Positions 11,938 through 23,910 are shown, counted from the stretch's first letter. The stretch: DNA of 64,000 nucleotides from Hevea brasiliensis (GCF_030052815.1 NC_079505.1:77213054-77277053), one strand, 5' to 3'. Notes: a model not told the origin generated them from the sequence alone. Numbers and translations are program-made.

Positions 11938-12043
11938 TAATATTTATGTTGATTACTTTATTTAGTGATATGTGTGGACATATATATATATATATATATA
12001 AGTATATATGCGCTAAGCTTCATAAGCAATACAGTGACCGCCG

Positions 12044-12190
12044 ATGGTCATGGTGGCGAGAAATTTCGTCAAGCAGAGAAACTGTTCTACTCTGAACGCT
12101 CTCAGCCTCCTTTCTCTATCCTCTGGCATTCTGGGCAACATTGGCATTTTCTTGCTTTTGGTGAAAAAGAAGTTTGGTTTGAGCTTTTAG
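12044..12190 (+). CDS. Hypothetical 48-residue single-span membrane peptide
   Basis: A small ATG-to-TAG frame just downstream of a (TA)n/TATA-like run at about 11978-12010. The translation starts MVMVARNFVKQRN, has a hydrophobic segment with GILGNIGIFLLLV, and ends in the basic tail KKKFGLSF, an arrangement that would suit a small membrane protein with a basic C terminus. The local sequence is less AT-rich than the neighbourhood. I recognise no family. It could be chance or the remnant of a larger gene. Confidence 0.3.
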   Translation: MVMVARNFVKQRNCSTLNALSLLSLSSGILGNIGIFLLLVKKKFGLSF

Positions 12191-14716
12191 AATTAGAGGA
12201 AGGATGGGCTTAAAACGAGAATTTTAATTCAGTCGATTCTATTGATTGAATTAATCAAATGGAATTAAAAAAAATTAAACTTAAAAATAAAATAAAATAA
12301 AATTAGTTTGATTTTCCTTTTTAAAATTGTTCTTAAATTGAGCTCTAGTTTCAATCGCCGTGATTGTGCCTTGTACAGGAGACTTTTGGCCATTCTGCCA
12401 CAAGGCCTTCTCCATAAAACATTGTTGTCTCTCTCTTGTCTCCTTGTCTCACTTCAAATAGTAAAATACTAATTTTCAAGAGTCTCTCTATAGGATCATG
12501 CGCAAACGGAAGCGCACGCGCACTGCAGTGCAGAGCAGAGAGTCTCTTCTTCTTGTTGGTTTCTGCAATGGACTGTCATCATGTTTCTCTGTAAATACTA
12601 TTTTCTTATTGCATAATGTTTTGTTTATGTTAATGGGTTTGATCCGTTTTCGATGTTTTTGTTCTTCACCATTGGATCTCCCATTTCTCAACACTTCCCA
12701 TCATTCCCTTTCGGTTGCTTATATATTTCTTAATCTGCTCTTCTAACTCTTCAAGCAAAGGTGGTTTTATTGTTGTTATTATTATGTTGAGAGTACCATC
12801 ATGTCAACTTTCCCATATTGAATCCAAGGCTTTTTTTTTTTTTTTAATTATGTATTTCTATATAAAGTCAGTGTATTCAAAGCAAATAAGTTTATAGTAT
12901 TTTTTTTAATAAAATTGAATCACAATTTATGACAAAAAAAAAATTTCATCCTTACATTTTTTTATTATGTTAAAACCAGCATAAAAATTAAAATTTATAA
13001 AAAAGAAAAATTTAATCATATATTCTATTTTATTAAAAATAAAAGAAAAAATATTTTTTTTTATAAGTAAGAAAAAAAATGGGATTTTTACCGCTAGCAA
13101 TGATCTGCAGCAACTTCATAAGTATTTTTCCATATAGAGATAAAAATAAAAATAATTAAAAATATGAGGAGAAAAAAGGGCTAAATTAACCGATCAATTT
13201 TAATCAGGGGATATTGAAGTATTATTTAGGGTTGTGAAATCTTGAATTTAAACCCCTTAATTGATTTGTATAATGATTAATTGATATATAAGTAAGGATA
13301 CAGATATAATGATTATTTAAAATTCGTTAGAGTCAATTTATCCTTTTTAATTAATATTTTTTTATTTGATTATATATATATATGTGAATTAATTAAAAAA
13401 ATATAAATGTTTTATTATTTATTAAATTTCAAATTTTAAAATTTAATAAAATTTATTAATACTAGAAAATAAATTTATTTTTGTTTTTTTATATTGAATA
13501 TAATGCTTATTAAAATTTTCATTTTCACTTTCTGATTTCGGTAATTTGATTGTTCTTTATATAATTATATTTTTAATTTTTTTTTAAATCTTGACATTTA
13601 AGTTTAATAAATTATTCATTAAATCTCATCTATTTGTGTACATAAATATATATTATGCTTCAAAAAATAGATGTTCCTATAAAAGATTTTGAATTTGTAA
13701 TCATAAAATGTCTATAAAGTATAAAGATTTATGTTAACAATTTAAAACTAATATATTAATCAATTTATTTATTTATTTACATTTAAAAAAATTATAATTA
13801 ATTAAAATTTTACCATTAATAAAATTTTATAATACAATTATAAAAATATAAAAAATATATAAATTTATATTATTAAAATAATAAATAATACGTGCAATAC
13901 ACAGGTCCTAATTTCAAAACAAATTAAAATACTCTATCTATTACGATTTACAAATGAATTAATCTTCCATTGAAATTATAATGAAATTGGAATACAAAAT
14001 ATATAACCTATGAAAATAAAGCCTAAAGCCAATTCCACAGATGTTATATAATATAAACATGATTAAAAAAAAAAATCTTTGTAATTAAATTTTTTCAATT
14101 TTTATTAAATCTTTTCATTTTATTAATTTAATTATTAAATTTCTATATTAATTTAAATTTTAACAATTAATTTAATGAAAAGATTCGATTTACAAAAATA
14201 ATTCAAATATTTTATTACTTTATCAATATTAATCAATCCTTGCAAATTTTTGTAATCAATTTTAATGTTTATTCTCAAATAGACAAAAATATCATTTTAC
14301 AAAATCAAACAAAATTTTATTTTAATCAATATCTCTCTCTTAATATCAATATACAATTTGTTAAAATTAATAAAAATAATAAAAATTTTGAAAATTAATA
14401 AAATTAAAAGGGTTGATTAAAATTTATAATGAGCGAAAAATTTTGAAATTTTTTTAATTAATAAATTTTTTTAATTAAATTTATTATTAAAATTAAAAAT
14501 AATATCAAACTGATAAAATTAAAAATTGAAAAAACCTGCAAAAGGTTGGAGTTTTTTTTTTTTTTTTTTATCAAATAGCCAATAAATTACACATATTTTC
14601 TTTTTCTAATAATCATGACATCACAATTAGATCAATTCATTCAGTTGAATAATGAATAATTAGATTAAAAACTAAAATTTAAAAATTTTGTTTAAATGGC
14701 ATGAATCCAACAGAGT
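12191..14716. other. Spacer, AT-rich with one GC-richer patch
   Basis: The patch at about 12350-12790 is pyrimidine-rich (CTCTCTCTTGTCTCC type) and includes GGAAGCGCACGCGCACTGCA. It looks promoter- or UTR-like, but its open frames have no motif. The rest is very AT-rich and otherwise featureless. Confidence 0.5.
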
Positions 14717-14910
14717 TCAATGTACCAAAGCATGTGCAAAATTTTCTTCAATATATTTGTCATGGCTTACCAAACAAGCATCTGCAATATATATAATAGT
14801 TTTGTTTCTGGTAGGATTCATTATGTTATCAGAAACTCTATAATTATGCCTTTGGCACTGCTCATAATACTCTACTACTGGCTCCATTATTGAGGACTGA
14901 GGAGAAGTTC
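14717..14910 (-). CDS. Possible terminal exon of an unrecognised minus-strand gene
   Basis: On the minus strand a good acceptor (TTTGAATTGCAG) at 14911-14913 is followed by an open frame of about 63 codons ending in TGA at 14717-14719. The translation includes IMEPVVEYYEQCQRHNYRV and ends EENFAHALVH, and does not look low-complexity. Other minus-strand blocks at about 15.46-15.56 kb and 16.69-16.85 kb could belong to the same gene or pseudogene. I do not recognise a family, and splicing is inferred only from consensus sites. Confidence 0.3.
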
Positions 14911-15770
14911 CTGCAATTCAAATAAGCATAAAAATTCTCTATTAATGTCAAGTTGCAACTATATAACAATTAACTAGCTTTTAGCTACTATTATAAACTA
15001 GGTTTTGTCTATTCTTGTGAGCATAGCATGTACTTGGAGCGGAACAATAATGGACTTTGTTCCTTGGCAGTCTAGAGTAGCTGATTCATTAGTACAATGG
15101 GCATGTACCCAAATTGTCTTATTTTATTTTACATGCTACTTTGCTATTTGTGCAATTTTTATTATCTATACTCTATACTTGCATGATGTGCCTAGTGTAC
15201 AAGTTGGTAGGTTTAACCTAATTTTTCCATTCAGCTAAGTTAGACCTAAGTGTGATCATGTTCACCACACAGGAATTAATTAATAAGTCCAATAAACAAA
15301 AAATTAAAAATATAAGTTTGTCTTGTTAATGAGCTTGCTATAAATATTTCTTTTACTAATCATGCAAACTGCATTAATTTATTTATAATCTTATATATGT
15401 TTTCAAAATGCTTAATTATTTCTTCTTTAATAAAAAGTGAAAAAAAAAACTTGAAGAAAAAGTCTTCCCATGTTGCATTGCTTGCTGGCAGAAAACAGCC
15501 CATTAGGCATGTCCTCCCTCGCATTGCACTCCACGGCCTGACAGCCAATTTCTTCCGAGCAACCAACCTCTTCCTTTTTTGTGTTATAATTAATTTAAAG
15601 TTTTTTTTTTTAGCAAAGGAGTTGGGAGTGGAGACTCGAATTTGGATTTGTCAGGTGAGTGATATGTTTTCAATCACTAAGTGAAGTCAGGCTAGGTATA
15701 ATCTAATTAAATCAACATTTACGTTTATGAAAGTTGAAATTTTTTTTTGATATGTATGAGTTCAATAGGT

Positions 15771-15773
<3 letters not shown>

Positions 15774-15800
<27 letters not shown>
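15774..15800. repeat. (AT)n microsatellite
   Basis: About thirteen AT units followed by a T run. A similar AT run is found at 11978-12002. Confidence 0.85.
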
Positions 15801-15809
<9 letters not shown>

Positions 15810-16692
15810 TTTGTTGAAGATTAAGATGGAATTAAGTAACATCAAATTGACCCAATCTATATAAAAGATTAGGCACTTTTGTTTTTGTTAGGTTGCCTAC
15901 ATAGTATATGAATTATGATTATCCATCTTAAATAACCTAACTGGTAATTTCGAATAGTAGGCATAATTATGTTGATAGGGTGATGGCTATGTATATCTAC
16001 TAATTTTGGCTAAAAAACGGATGCTCATTTTATTAACTTCCATCCAATTAATGAAGCTTAGCATAAAGAGATCAAGCAATTGAGTTGAGCCCCATCACAT
16101 GAGCTGGATATAACTAAATTTATATATGTTGGTCAGTGTTGCCTATGATGGGGACTCATTGCATCACCAAGTCGCCAACTCTGCTTTATTGGACTAGAAT
16201 TCCTCTTTTAGCTTCCCTGCAGGTTGAAGAAGATGACCTCCAGAAAAGAACTTTTAGATTTCTGAACATTTTGGTAACCTGCTTATCGGCACTCACTTGG
16301 GTCCTCTGTTTTAAACTAAAACAAATTATTCATTCATACATATGAGAAGAGGTCAAGTTTTGCAGGGTTCAACGCATAATACATGGAAATAATTGATGTA
16401 TTATCAAAATTAAGATTGATTTATTTATGATCGTGACCCTTCATTGAGCCAATGAGTAAGGAGACTAAGCTGGATTTGCTAAATATAAGTAAATTTTTAT
16501 GGGTTGTGGCCGGCCATTTGCGAGAATAATAAGGTTTCATTTAGGATTCAGATTACTGGTTGTTCTTCACTCGGAGGAGATTCAGCTACTGATAGAAAAC
16601 AAAATTGAAAATCGTTTTCACCTGGTAGGAATTGAAAATGCTGATCAATATCATTCCACCAGTGAATTTTGGTCGCTCATTCTTGTAAATAA

Positions 16693-16845
16693 TGCTAGAA
16701 TTCATCAATTTTTATGGGTACATTTGCAGCGACTTCCAACCCTGGAGGAAATTGAGAATTAATATGTTCATACCCATTAAAGGTGTCATTCTGCTGCAAT
16801 CCTATTAGCATAGATAGAAGTGGAGCGAATGCCACATGGATCCTA
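16693..16845 (-). CDS. Possible exon of an unrecognised minus-strand gene
   Basis: The minus strand has an acceptor (AAATATTATTTTTAG) directly before an open frame that starts IHVAFAPLLSML, continues through DTFNGYEHINSQFPPGLEV, and ends IKIDEF before TAG at 16693-16695. The composition looks coding, but I recognise no domain, and it cannot be joined with certainty to the block at 14717-14910. It may be a gene fragment or pseudogene. Confidence 0.28.
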
Positions 16846-17726
16846 AAAATAATATTTATAAATTGAAATATCAAATTCATGTGGGAAATAATCTATTACT
16901 TCTCCATAATCTAAAATCTTTCTCCAGTTAAGAAGATTTGGCAGAATCTATCAAGTATCTAACCCACGAATTGGATAGATTTCGCCTATCTTGTGTGTTT
17001 TTCTTTAATTATTTTTAATATTTAAGAACAAATGAGAAATACATAGTCAAATTCGACTCTCGATCATTAATTTCTCTATCTAACGACAAAAAAAATTCCT
17101 TTGTCTAATGACAAAAAAGAATATAAATGATGAAAATTGTAATGAAGTCTCATTTGAATATTAGATGTAAAAATTTTACAAATAAATCAAAGAGAAAAAT
17201 GAAGCAACATTGATGATGAAATTGTAGATATTTGAAATGCAGAGAGGCAGCGGTCACTAAACACCAAAAAGGGAAAGGTCTGTTTTGGATCCATTGTGTG
17301 TTTTATGTTTTATTACACGAAACAAAAAGAAGGCCTGCTGCACAAGAAAACTTTCTTCTTTTTGTTTACCATATGCCAATGCCACAACTCTTATACATAA
17401 AAATAACACCAGACAAAAACCACTCTGTTTCTGACTGTTAGCTATTAAACATTCATAAACACCACACTTTCTCTGTGTCTCTCCAAATTTCACAAATCCT
17501 GCCTCCTATATTTTGTCTTAAAATTAAGAACCAACCCATTTGGGTCAAAAGAAAAAGAAGAAAGGAAGAAAAAGGATTGAATTGAAATCCTCTTATAGAC
17601 TGCAGAATGCAGAGGTGTCCTAATGCTGCAAAATTTTCTTGTTACTTTTTCTAGGAAAAAACAAAAAAAAAAAGAGAGAGAGAGAGAGAGAAGAAAATTT
17701 TAAAATGAGCAAACTGAATGGAAAAC
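16846..17726. other. Spacer on the 3' side of the isopentenyltransferase gene
   Basis: AT-rich, with an (AG)n run at 17673-17692. Short open frames in both directions lack motifs. The part next to 17727 is presumably the 3' UTR of the isopentenyltransferase gene. Confidence 0.5.
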
Positions 17727-18803
17727 CTACTCCTCCAAGAAGCGGTTCACAATCTTCATGCTTGGCTCCAACACATCTCTCTCCCAAACCTCCATCCACC
17801 TCTTCTTATTCTTTTCGATATTTGACGACGCCGTTCTCACCTTCATTGCCTCCATGAAGGCCTCCGTCGCGTCCACTCTCTGTAGGTCCCACCCTGTCCC
17901 TTTTAATCTCATGATCTTCCCTATCTGTCTTTTCGCCAGTTGACACGTGTTCTCTTTTATCTCTCTTACTGCTTCCTCGTATGCTCCTCGCCGTACCTCA
18001 CCCCACTCCCTTCCTTCTGTCCCCGGTGGGTGATTCTTAAAATATCGGTCAAACTCTGGCACGCCGATTGCTTTCCTCAAACCGGGTTGATTCGCCGGGT
18101 CTTTCCTTCTGAAGTGCTCCAGTAATTCCTCAAACATCCCCAAGTCCAGCATTTCGTCCACTCGCTTGCATAAGTAATCGCAGAGCAGAGGTAATGACAC
18201 ATCCACCCATATGAAACAGCACTTGTACCTCAACTGGGTCGACACCGATGCCCCACCAAAAACATCTAATTCCGGATTAAAACGGTCAACCACCAGAGCA
18301 TGAATAAATGAGTTGGAGCCACCTACGATTAGGGGCAGCTTTTGTCTCGAAACAATATCGGAGATAGCCAACCCAGCCGTTAAACGGAACTCGGAAGGAC
18401 CCACCTCGCCGTCTTCCGGGTCGAAGACGCCGAGCAAATGGTGGACAACGCCAAGACGATCGTGAATCGGGATTTTATTGGTGGTTATATCGAGTCCTCT
18501 GTATACTTGCATTTTATCGGAGTTGATGATTTCGGACTGAAAACTTGTGCCGAGATCAATGGAGAGTTTTGTTTTACCACAACCAGTGGCTCCCATGATG
18601 ACGACGATCTTGTCTTTCTGGCGGCGATGATAATGATGAACAGAGGTAGAAGAAGAAGAAGTGGGTCCGGTGGATGAGTCCATGCGGACCCCCAGGGGAG
18701 GACGGCGGGGGGCGAGCTTGAAGAGCGGCGAAGAGCATGGGATAGAGGGAAGTATTTGAGAAGAAGTGCAGTGGGAGTGAATATTTGGGAAGGGGAGTCT
18801 CAT
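17727..18803 (-). CDS. IPT: Adenylate isopentenyltransferase (cytokinin synthase), IPT1-like
   Basis: A 358-residue intronless protein that catalyses the first step of cytokinin synthesis: transfer of the isopentenyl group of dimethylallyl diphosphate to N6 of ADP, ATP or AMP. Features in order are a Ser/Pro-rich N-terminal extension of about 60 residues, possibly a plastid transit peptide; KDKIVVIMGATGCGKT with the P-loop GATGCGKT (71-78); NSDK (94-97) with the conserved Asp; ITTNK; VHHLLGV; IVGGSNSFIHAL (about 159-170); RYKCCFIWVDVS; LRKAIGVPEFDRYF; and ENTCQLAKRQIGKI. The wording around GGSNSFIHAL and CCFIWVDV is closest, from memory, to the Arabidopsis IPT1/IPT4/IPT6/IPT8 branch rather than to IPT3 or tRNA-type enzymes. 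Length is normal and no lesion is seen. I start at the ATG at 18803, because the frame two codons upstream begins with TTG. The gene is clearly more GC-rich than its surroundings. Which paralogue it is remains open. Confidence 0.93.
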   Translation of the reverse strand: MRLPFPNIHSHCTSSQILPSIPCSSPLFKLAPRRPPLGVRMDSSTGPTSSSSTSVHHYHRRQKDKIVVIMGATGCGKTKLSIDLGTSFQSEIINSDKMQVYRGLDITTNKIPIHDRLGVVHHLLGVFDPEDGEVGPSEFRLTAGLAISDIVSRQKLPLIVGGSNSFIHALVVDRFNPELDVFGGASVSTQLRYKCCFIWVDVSLPLLCDYLCKRVDEMLDLGMFEELLEHFRRKDPANQPGLRKAIGVPEFDRYFKNHPPGTEGREWGEVRRGAYEEAVREIKENTCQLAKRQIGKIMRLKGTGWDLQRVDATEAFMEAMKVRTASSNIEKNKKRWMEVWERDVLEPSMKIVNRFLEE

Positions 18804-18986
18804 AGGCAAAGAGTGAAGGGGGGAGCGAGAGGTGGGTACGTATTTGGGTATCTGGTGAGTTGAGGCGTGGTAAGCTGAGCAGCACAGACGTATACGGAAT
18901 CAATGTGAGGAGTTAGGACGTCCGATGAAAGAAGCAGCACCCAGTGCTGTGCGTCTCCAAATGCCAGATGGTTGAGCAAACCTCTC

Positions 18987-18993
18987 ATTTATA
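18987..18993 (-). promoter_or_regulatory. TATA box of the isopentenyltransferase gene
   Basis: TATAAAT on the minus strand, about 184 bases upstream of the ATG at 18803. This implies a 5' UTR of about 150 bases and is the only TATA-like element at a sensible distance. Confidence 0.55.
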
Positions 18994-20018
18994 CATGCTC
19001 TGTTTTTTTCTGGTCAGATTAATAAAAAGATTTCGATTATTATTTTTTTATATCAACATCCGCTGCCTGCCGTTTTTTGATTTTGCTAATTACACATAAA
19101 TTTATTGCATAATTTTATAATTTTATTTAAATATTTTAATTTTAAATTAAGTATATCAATTTTTATATTATGTGTAATTATAGTTAAATTTTAAAATTAA
19201 TTTAAAAAAATTTAAATTTTACTTATTAAATTTATAATTATGATAATCAGATATCCTAAATTTATAATTGTGGTAAATTACTCTAAATTTTTTTTTATAT
19301 TTTAATAATTAAGTTGATTAATTATTTAAAAAAAATAACCACATTAATTAAAAGAATAAAATCAATTCATTTAAAATAAATATAAATAAATTTTTATAAA
19401 TTTTGATAATAAATTTTAAATTTTAAAATATTTAATTACTATAATTATAAATTTAATAGATAAAATTTAAATTTTGTTTAAGATTTAGATAATTTAAAAT
19501 TAAAATTTTTAAATAAAATTATAAAATTAGGTAAACATCATCTAATATAAAAAGTTAAAATATTTAATTAAAAGTTGAAATATTTGGATAAAATTATAAA
19601 TTATGTAAATGTTTGGTTTTTATGTATAATTATCCTTTCCATTTAAGATCATTTCTCTAATTAAATGGGATAGTTTTACTGTATACCATTCCTTTGTCCA
19701 CCATTCTAGGGGTCCTAATTCCTAATAAAACCTTATTTACCTTTATTTTAAGTATTATATTTCTAACATTTATATAAATTATTTAATTAGCCATAAAAAT
19801 AGAAATAAACAACAAAGCCATAAATATATTAATTCAGTAATAAGTTTTGAATTATCAATAATTTTTTTATTAAAAAAATAATCTACTAATTTTTTAAAAT
19901 TAAATAGAGATAATCGAATAGTTTAGATTTGAAATTTCAAGTTGATATATCATCTTTATCCATTTTCAAGTAAAATCATGCAGTAGAATTTAATTAAAAG
20001 TTGTTTACATTGGCATAT
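18994..20018. other. AT-rich spacer
   Basis: Very AT-rich promoter-distal DNA with imperfect repeats of AAATTTATAATTATGATAAT type. No gene or defined element is supported. Confidence 0.55.
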
Positions 20019-20028
20019 TTAAAAAAAT

Positions 20029-20332
20029 GTAAATTATAATTGAGTCTCTCCGATTCAATAAAACTTATAAATTAGTTTTTAGTGTAAGTTTGATAACGAT
20101 TTATTCCTTAAATTTTATTTGCATTAACAATTTGGTCCTCATATTTTATTTCTAGTAATAAATTGACCCTCAAAATTCATTCATCATATGAATCAATTTG
20201 TTTATAGAAATAAAATGTAAAGACCAAATTATTAACATAAATAAAATTCAATGATCAAATCATTATTAAACTTACATCAAGATTAATTTGCGAGTTTTGT
20301 TAAATCTTAGGAACTGTATTATAATTTACTCC
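20029..20332. mobile_element. Fold-back MITE, copy 2, with perfect 10-bp target duplication
   Basis: About 304 bp with long inverted-repeat arms: GTAAATTATAATTGAGTC at the left, and the reverse complement of the right end begins GGAGTAAATTATAATACAG. The flanks at 20019-20028 and 20333-20342 are both TTAAAAAAAT, a perfect 10-bp direct repeat. A target duplication of 9-11 bp with long inverted ends points to the Mutator-like superfamily. The interior (TTTGATAACGATTTATTCC) matches the copy at 8298-8599. Confidence 0.8.
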
Positions 20333-20342
20333 TTAAAAAAAT

Positions 20343-23300
20343 ATGAGTAGAAGAGAATTCTTTGTGACTTAACTTAAAAGGCCTAATGATAAGAAAAAAA
20401 AATTAAAATTTTATGTATTTTTCAATTATAGTTATTTTTTTCCTTTTAATTTTAACCTAATTTAAAATTTTAGTGTTAATTATAGTTAGTTGGGTAAGTT
20501 TTACTAATTAGGTGCTGATATGGTGAAAATATTATTTTTTATATGTTGTTATTGACATTGTGGCTGACATGGCAAAAATATTATTAATTTTATGTTATCG
20601 CTGATATAACATAATATAATAATTAAAAAATCAAAACTTTTCAACTTTTATTAATTATAATCAATTTTTTAGGTCTATTTCATTTATAGCTATTTAATTA
20701 ATTTTGATCTTAGTCAAAATTAATATTTTATTACTTAATACAATTATAAAAAATGAATATTTATATTACTTAGTGTAAAAAAAAAATAATTTTCCCATAT
20801 CGTTTTTCCTCGTATTTTTTAAATGTATTTATAAAACATATTTATGAAAATATATAAATTTTATTTATTTAAAAAATAAAAAATTTACTTACAAATACCA
20901 ATAATAACAATAATTATCATTTTAGCACGTGTATATTAATAATCAACATATAAGTGAACGCTCATGTGTATATTTTTGAATAACAGTAAGTGGGAGGAAA
21001 GAGAGAGAGGGAGAGGGTGAGAGAGAAGCAAGGGGAGAGGCAAAGAGGCAGGTGGGTTAGTATTTTTTGAAAAAAGAAATGAATGGATTGATATTTTTTA
21101 GAAAGAGAAGTGAGTTGAGGGCATTTTTAATAATAAATAAAAATTTTATTATTTTTATAAATAAATTTGATAAATACGGCTAAACGAATGTAAAGGGAGA
21201 GAGATCATGTGTGATAGCATACTCATTTACAACGAAGAACTTTTCTCGCCGATATTCATCAAAAAGCCTCCTAGATAAGCTTCCTGACGGAAGAGCCAGG
21301 TTGACTGGTCTCTTCATGGAAATACCCAGCCAGAAAGTGTAAACTGCTGGTAATTGCGGACAAAACACAAGCAACCATTTTAACATTGACATATGCAAAA
21401 AAGATCGACATATGTACTGGTTTGGCTGAGGGAAGTAGAGCCAAAGACAAATGTAATTGCAGCTGGCAAAAGACTGCATTAGTGATCGGAGATAGTGGCA
21501 CGGTTTCCTTCACAGATGAGGGGCACAAAAATCATTATCCATGTGAAGTGGAAGCAGACGGATATAGCTATAAAGATTTAACTAAGGATGCATGCAGCTA
21601 CTATGCTGCTCTTTCTTTTTGATGTCATTTGATTATGTATCTACCTTCGATCTCCATGGATGGATATTTCATTTGATAAAGAACAAAAGATTGTTTAAAG
21701 AAAGAAAAGAAAAGAACTGGCCTGTGGAGGGAGCTAGGCATGTCTCAATACATGTAGCAAAATTAAATATAGCTACAATATTAATATAGGTTTGGATGCA
21801 AGATTGGTGGGGAGTGATCATCCGGAATTGAAAATTAAACAAAATTTTATTAAATAATAAAATATTAATTTTGGCGTCAAATTAATCAATTTATCATAAA
21901 TAAAACAGACATATAGAATTAGTGATAATCAACAAAAATTAAAAAAATTTGATTTTTTAATTATTAAAATTACATTGCATAAAAAATAAATATAAAATAA
22001 TAATAAATTGAGGGATCAACTCTTCATATTAATAAGTTAAAAAAAAAATTAGGAATGATTAGCTTTTCATTTTGATATTAATAAATCTTATACTTGTAAG
22101 TTAAATTAATCAAATTATTCTTATTTAATTTTTAAAATTTCATCACATATCTAATTTAATATCCTTTTAAGTAATTTTAAAAATAAATTTACTTATATGC
22201 TATTTCTTTTAATCAAACAAACGTGTCAGCTGCTTATCTACTGTTTATAAGTACTTTAATCAGATATTTAATTACTTGAAATTTTTAAATGCTTATAGCT
22301 TATATTAGCTTATAAACATTAAGTATTTATAACTTAATTTTCATAAGTTAAGTAAAATATTCTTTTAATTATATGAATTAAACGGGTGTACAATACACTT
22401 TAACTATGTATTCAAATTTGAATTAATGCGGAGAAACATAAAAATTAAAAAGTTCAATAGAAAACTGTATTCATGAGGAGTTTAATAATAAAAACAAAAT
22501 AACAAAAAATTCAAGAACTGAAAATGGATTTTCCTTGAAATCCAAGTATGGGTGTAAGGAATAGGAAAGAGCTAGCCGAAAAACTCAGCGAACCTACTCT
22601 ATCCTACGACACGCGCAACTCATGCTTAGAGCTAGCGTGATAAATTTCGGACCGATTTCGCGCATTAATTTGGTGAATTAGTGACGAAACATAAAATTGG
22701 ACTCTTTTTTTTTATTGAATCGTATAAAGAATTGATCGAAAAAAAAATCAACTAACTGATAATTGAAACAATAATTCATTGACCTAATGAATCAATCACA
22801 CCGTCAATTTAAAATTTTTTAAATTAAGTTTATACTTAGTCAATGAATAAAATTTTATTTATAGATTATTTATTTATTTATAATAATATAAGAAATTTTA
22901 TAAAATGATATGTTTATTTTTTATTTTAATATATAAAATATTTCATAATTATTCATTTATAAAAATATTTTTAGTTTATATATTAATTCTAAATTATGAA
23001 TGTAAAATATTTAAAATTTAAATATTTTCATATAAAATTTAAAAATATTATTAAAATATATGTAAATATAACCTAATAAAATTGATTAAAAAGAAAATTT
23101 AATTGATTAAATTTATTTAAATTTTGTAATATTTAATTAGTTTTTTAATAACTAATTTGAATTGGCCTAATCTTTCAGCTGGGTCAAACTTCGAATTGGA
23201 TTTAATAACTACGTTACAATATGGGTTAAATGGTTCAGAAGTATGGGGGGGCACTGTTGCTGGTGGAAAAATGGTTTGAAAGAAAAAAAAAAAGTGGGAT

Positions 23301-23415
23301 GCAAAACAACAGGCTTCTCGTCCCACCTACAACACGCGAAAGAAAAACAAATGGAATGTGGAATTGGGTCCACCAGACGCACCGACGGTTGACCCGGCCA
23401 ATTTCTAATCACCTC
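20343..23415. other. Spacer with unrecognised open frames
   Basis: AT-rich DNA with three less AT-rich islands. About 20980-21060 is a purine (GA) run. About 21180-21630 has open frames on both strands (minus 21180-21479; plus 21386-21622) that cannot both be real and show no motif I know. About 22540-22680 has no frame. The segment at 20490-20660 is related to 39780-40000 in reverse orientation. Confidence 0.45.
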
Positions 23416-23628
23416 ATGGTTGGTTCTGCTGGCTGTGGCTGCTGTGACAGTAGGCGTGACTCTCTCACATGCATGCTCCTCTGCTGCTTGCTGCCTTTGC
23501 TCTACTGCCTTGTGAACATTTTCATTTCCTCTATTCTCTTTTGTCTCTCCCTTCTTCTATGTTCTGTCTCCACCCATTATTTTACCAAATACAATAATAA
23601 TGCAAATGTTTCATTAAATTGGTGGTGA
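23416..23628 (+). CDS. Hypothetical 70-residue Cys-rich membrane protein
   Basis: An ATG-to-TGA frame. The N terminus is Cys-rich (MVGSAGCGCCDSRRDSLTC), followed by about 30 hydrophobic residues (LLCCLLPLLYCLV and ISSILFCLSLLLC) and a polar tail. The block is clearly more GC-rich than the flanking DNA, and TTGACC (W-box) lies shortly upstream near 23388. I recognise no family. The pyrimidine-rich sequence could create this hydrophobic frame by chance, so a UTR or non-coding transcript is an equal alternative. Confidence 0.3.
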   Translation: MVGSAGCGCCDSRRDSLTCMLLCCLLPLLYCLVNIFISSILFCLSLLLCSVSTHYFTKYNNNANVSLNWW

Positions 23629-23875
23629 CCAGAGGAATATATATTGGCCATTCTTTCTTCTGCATGACTATCACCCATCAAGATTCAGTCCGCTCTCAAA
23701 AACTTTGGCTTTATATTCTTGCACAGGAGACTGTCAAGATTTAAATTGTTCAATTTTTATATTTAACAATAATATTAAAGCATATCAATTAGCTTTGATT
23801 CAATAATTATTAATTTTGTAATTATAAGGTTTTTATGTTCAAACTCTAATTAAAAAAATCAATAAGTATGGTTTA

Positions 23876-23910
<35 letters not shown>

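Noticed and set aside
17758..18677. Plus-strand open frames opposite the isopentenyltransferase gene, and minus-strand frames at 18574-18988
   Set aside because: They are antisense or out-of-frame shadows of a clearly conserved gene or its leader in GC-richer DNA.
21180..21622. Overlapping open frames on both strands near 21.2-21.6 kb
   Set aside because: They exclude one another, the plus frame has no ATG, and no motif was recognised; kept only as part of the spacer description.
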